Source of the DNA: Pseudomonas sp. RIT-562
Lineage (GTDB): Bacteria; Pseudomonadota; Gammaproteobacteria; Pseudomonadales; Pseudomonadaceae
DNA length: 64,000 bases
Direction of reading: 5' to 3'
Assembly: GCF_026241895.1 (NCBI RefSeq)
Contig: NZ_JAPJIV010000027.1
Span: forward strand, 1-64,000
The notes beneath the pieces were generated by a model, which saw only the letters and a list, made by a program, of their open reading frames with translations, was not told where the DNA came from and searched no databases. Shown here one piece after another: positions 63,414 through 64,000 of this stretch. The translations under genes were made by a program, and so were the position numbers. The number at the start of each line of letters is the position of its first letter. The first letter of the stretch is position 1.

Positions 63414-63823
63414 CCACCTTCTCTCTCCGCCCCGGGAGCGCTACCAGCAACAGGCGGCGGACGCTCGCCAACCGCAGATCGCGCCTGCGGTCAGCCATGG
63501 AACGATAAGCGGCCTCATGCAACCTTGCGTGAAGAAAGGCTCGGCGCATGTCTTTTATAGCCTTTTAAAATGCGTCATGTGCGGATTGCTTCAAGCATGA
63601 AGTCAGAAGCTAGGCATCTTGGAGACCCTACTTCGTTCCATGCATCACCACAGCCTTCCTCCGCAAACGTTCCATAAGCGCCTCCATATCGCTTTTGCCA
63701 GACGTCCGTTCGTATCAAGGCTGTAGGTAAATACAATCTCTAACACTGCCCTTCAGCTAGATCCACACTCCAGCTGCATCGGGCTATCAGACCATTAAAA
63801 CGTGATATCGATGAGTAGCGTAG
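63414..63823. other. Gene-poor stretch
   Basis: About 410 bases with nothing I can support. Confidence 0.5.
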
Positions 63824-64000
63824 TCATCCTAACTTAGGGGCGTTCGTGACTCCCACGAACTGATACGCACCGCTTTGCTCCTTCCACCTCTCCATTTCTC
63901 GGGTCTCGTTACGAGTCAAGGCATGGGTGACCAACAAATGGCACCGCTGCTCCAAGAAATACTGCATACCCGCTTCCGTTTTCAAGTCGTAGCCGGTGAC
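63824..64000 (-). CDS. GIY-YIG-like protein, third copy (C-terminal part, window edge)
   Basis: The end of a minus-strand gene that continues right of the window. Its bases are about 80% identical to the gene at 53323-53754 (GYDLKTEAG and EQSGAYQFVGVT preserved), with a different last few codons and stop at 63824-63826. Whether the rest is intact cannot be seen. Confidence 0.65.
   Translation of the reverse strand, partial: VTGYDLKTEAGMQYFLEQRCHLLVTHALTRNETREMERWKEQSGAYQFVGVTNAPKLG

Larger units (their letters stand above)
41402..64000. mobile_element. Gamma-Mobile-Trio-like genomic island (left end; right end outside window)
   Basis: It begins exactly at the yccA junction. Base composition falls to roughly 40% GC in the recombinase genes. 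Its order is an inverted repeat at the edge, four recombinase-type genes, then defence and toxin-related cargo with many broken copies. Three large tyrosine-recombinase-like proteins plus an HTH/coiled-coil protein in one plus-strand run resembles the GMT islands described in gammaproteobacteria. It extends beyond 64000 because cargo genes continue to the edge and the remainder of yccA has not reappeared. Confidence 0.7.

Overview
The window looks like the chromosome of a fluorescent-group Pseudomonas. The core is GC-rich and carries dispersed Pseudomonas-type REP palindromes. Recognisable gene sets are a Pseudomonas-like type VI secretion cluster, putrescine/polyamine catabolism and uptake genes (puu/pot, the spu-like set), an NADP-dependent glyceraldehyde-3-phosphate dehydrogenase and a YceK-like lipoprotein. 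All assignments come from reading the sequence; no database search was run.

Positions 1-9209 (all minus strand) hold part of a type VI secretion system: tssB, tssC, tssK, tssL (frameshifted), an OmpA-domain protein, hcp, clpV and the first codons of a vgrG. Positions 9526-14963 are a plus-strand catabolic set: flavin monooxygenase, RidA, DUF1028 protein, M20 amidohydrolase and NCS1 permease. Positions 15151-16906 are a small graveyard: one intact small membrane protein, two decayed paralogues of it, the tail of a glycine-zipper toxin and a glyoxalase-like scrap. This reads as a toxin/immunity locus. Positions 18412-29070 are the polyamine region (PuuR-like regulator, puuB, puuC, puuA on minus; puuD and potGHIF on plus). 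Positions 29311-41283 are mixed housekeeping genes, among them thpR, a LysR pseudogene, an MFS pump, a PheS-related ligase, a GGDEF protein, gapN with a downstream tandem REP array, a DMT exporter, an Lrp-type regulator and a lipoprotein.

At about 41402 the chromosome is interrupted. The last 20 codons of a minus-strand yccA (Bax-inhibitor-1 family) gene stop abruptly and an AT-rich element begins that runs past the right end. It opens with a perfect 7-bp inverted repeat, then four tightly packed plus-strand genes. Three are tyrosine-recombinase-like proteins of 731, 686 and 427 residues and one is a 340-residue HTH/coiled-coil protein. This matches my recollection of the Gamma-Mobile-Trio (GMT) islands (GmtY/GmtZ/GmtX), which are known to carry defence and offence cargo.

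The cargo (48.3-64 kb) is a shuffled patchwork of small genes and broken copies: two Xre/ParS-type antitoxins (one with a nonsense codon), three GIY-YIG-like copies, a Fic-fold protein lacking the catalytic residues plus a decayed copy, and many unknown small proteins separated by a recurring GGGCC hairpin. In its middle, minus strand, is a type II CBASS-like operon (CD-NTase, Cap2, Cap3) whose CD-NTase has lost its catalytic N-terminal part at a junction with the decayed Fic copy. Directly downstream is a two-gene unit, a diadenylate-cyclase-fold protein with TGA/ATG coupling to a two-transmembrane beta-rich protein resembling the Cap15 / Panoptes effector class. That pair is the best candidate here for an undescribed nucleotide-signalling defence system.
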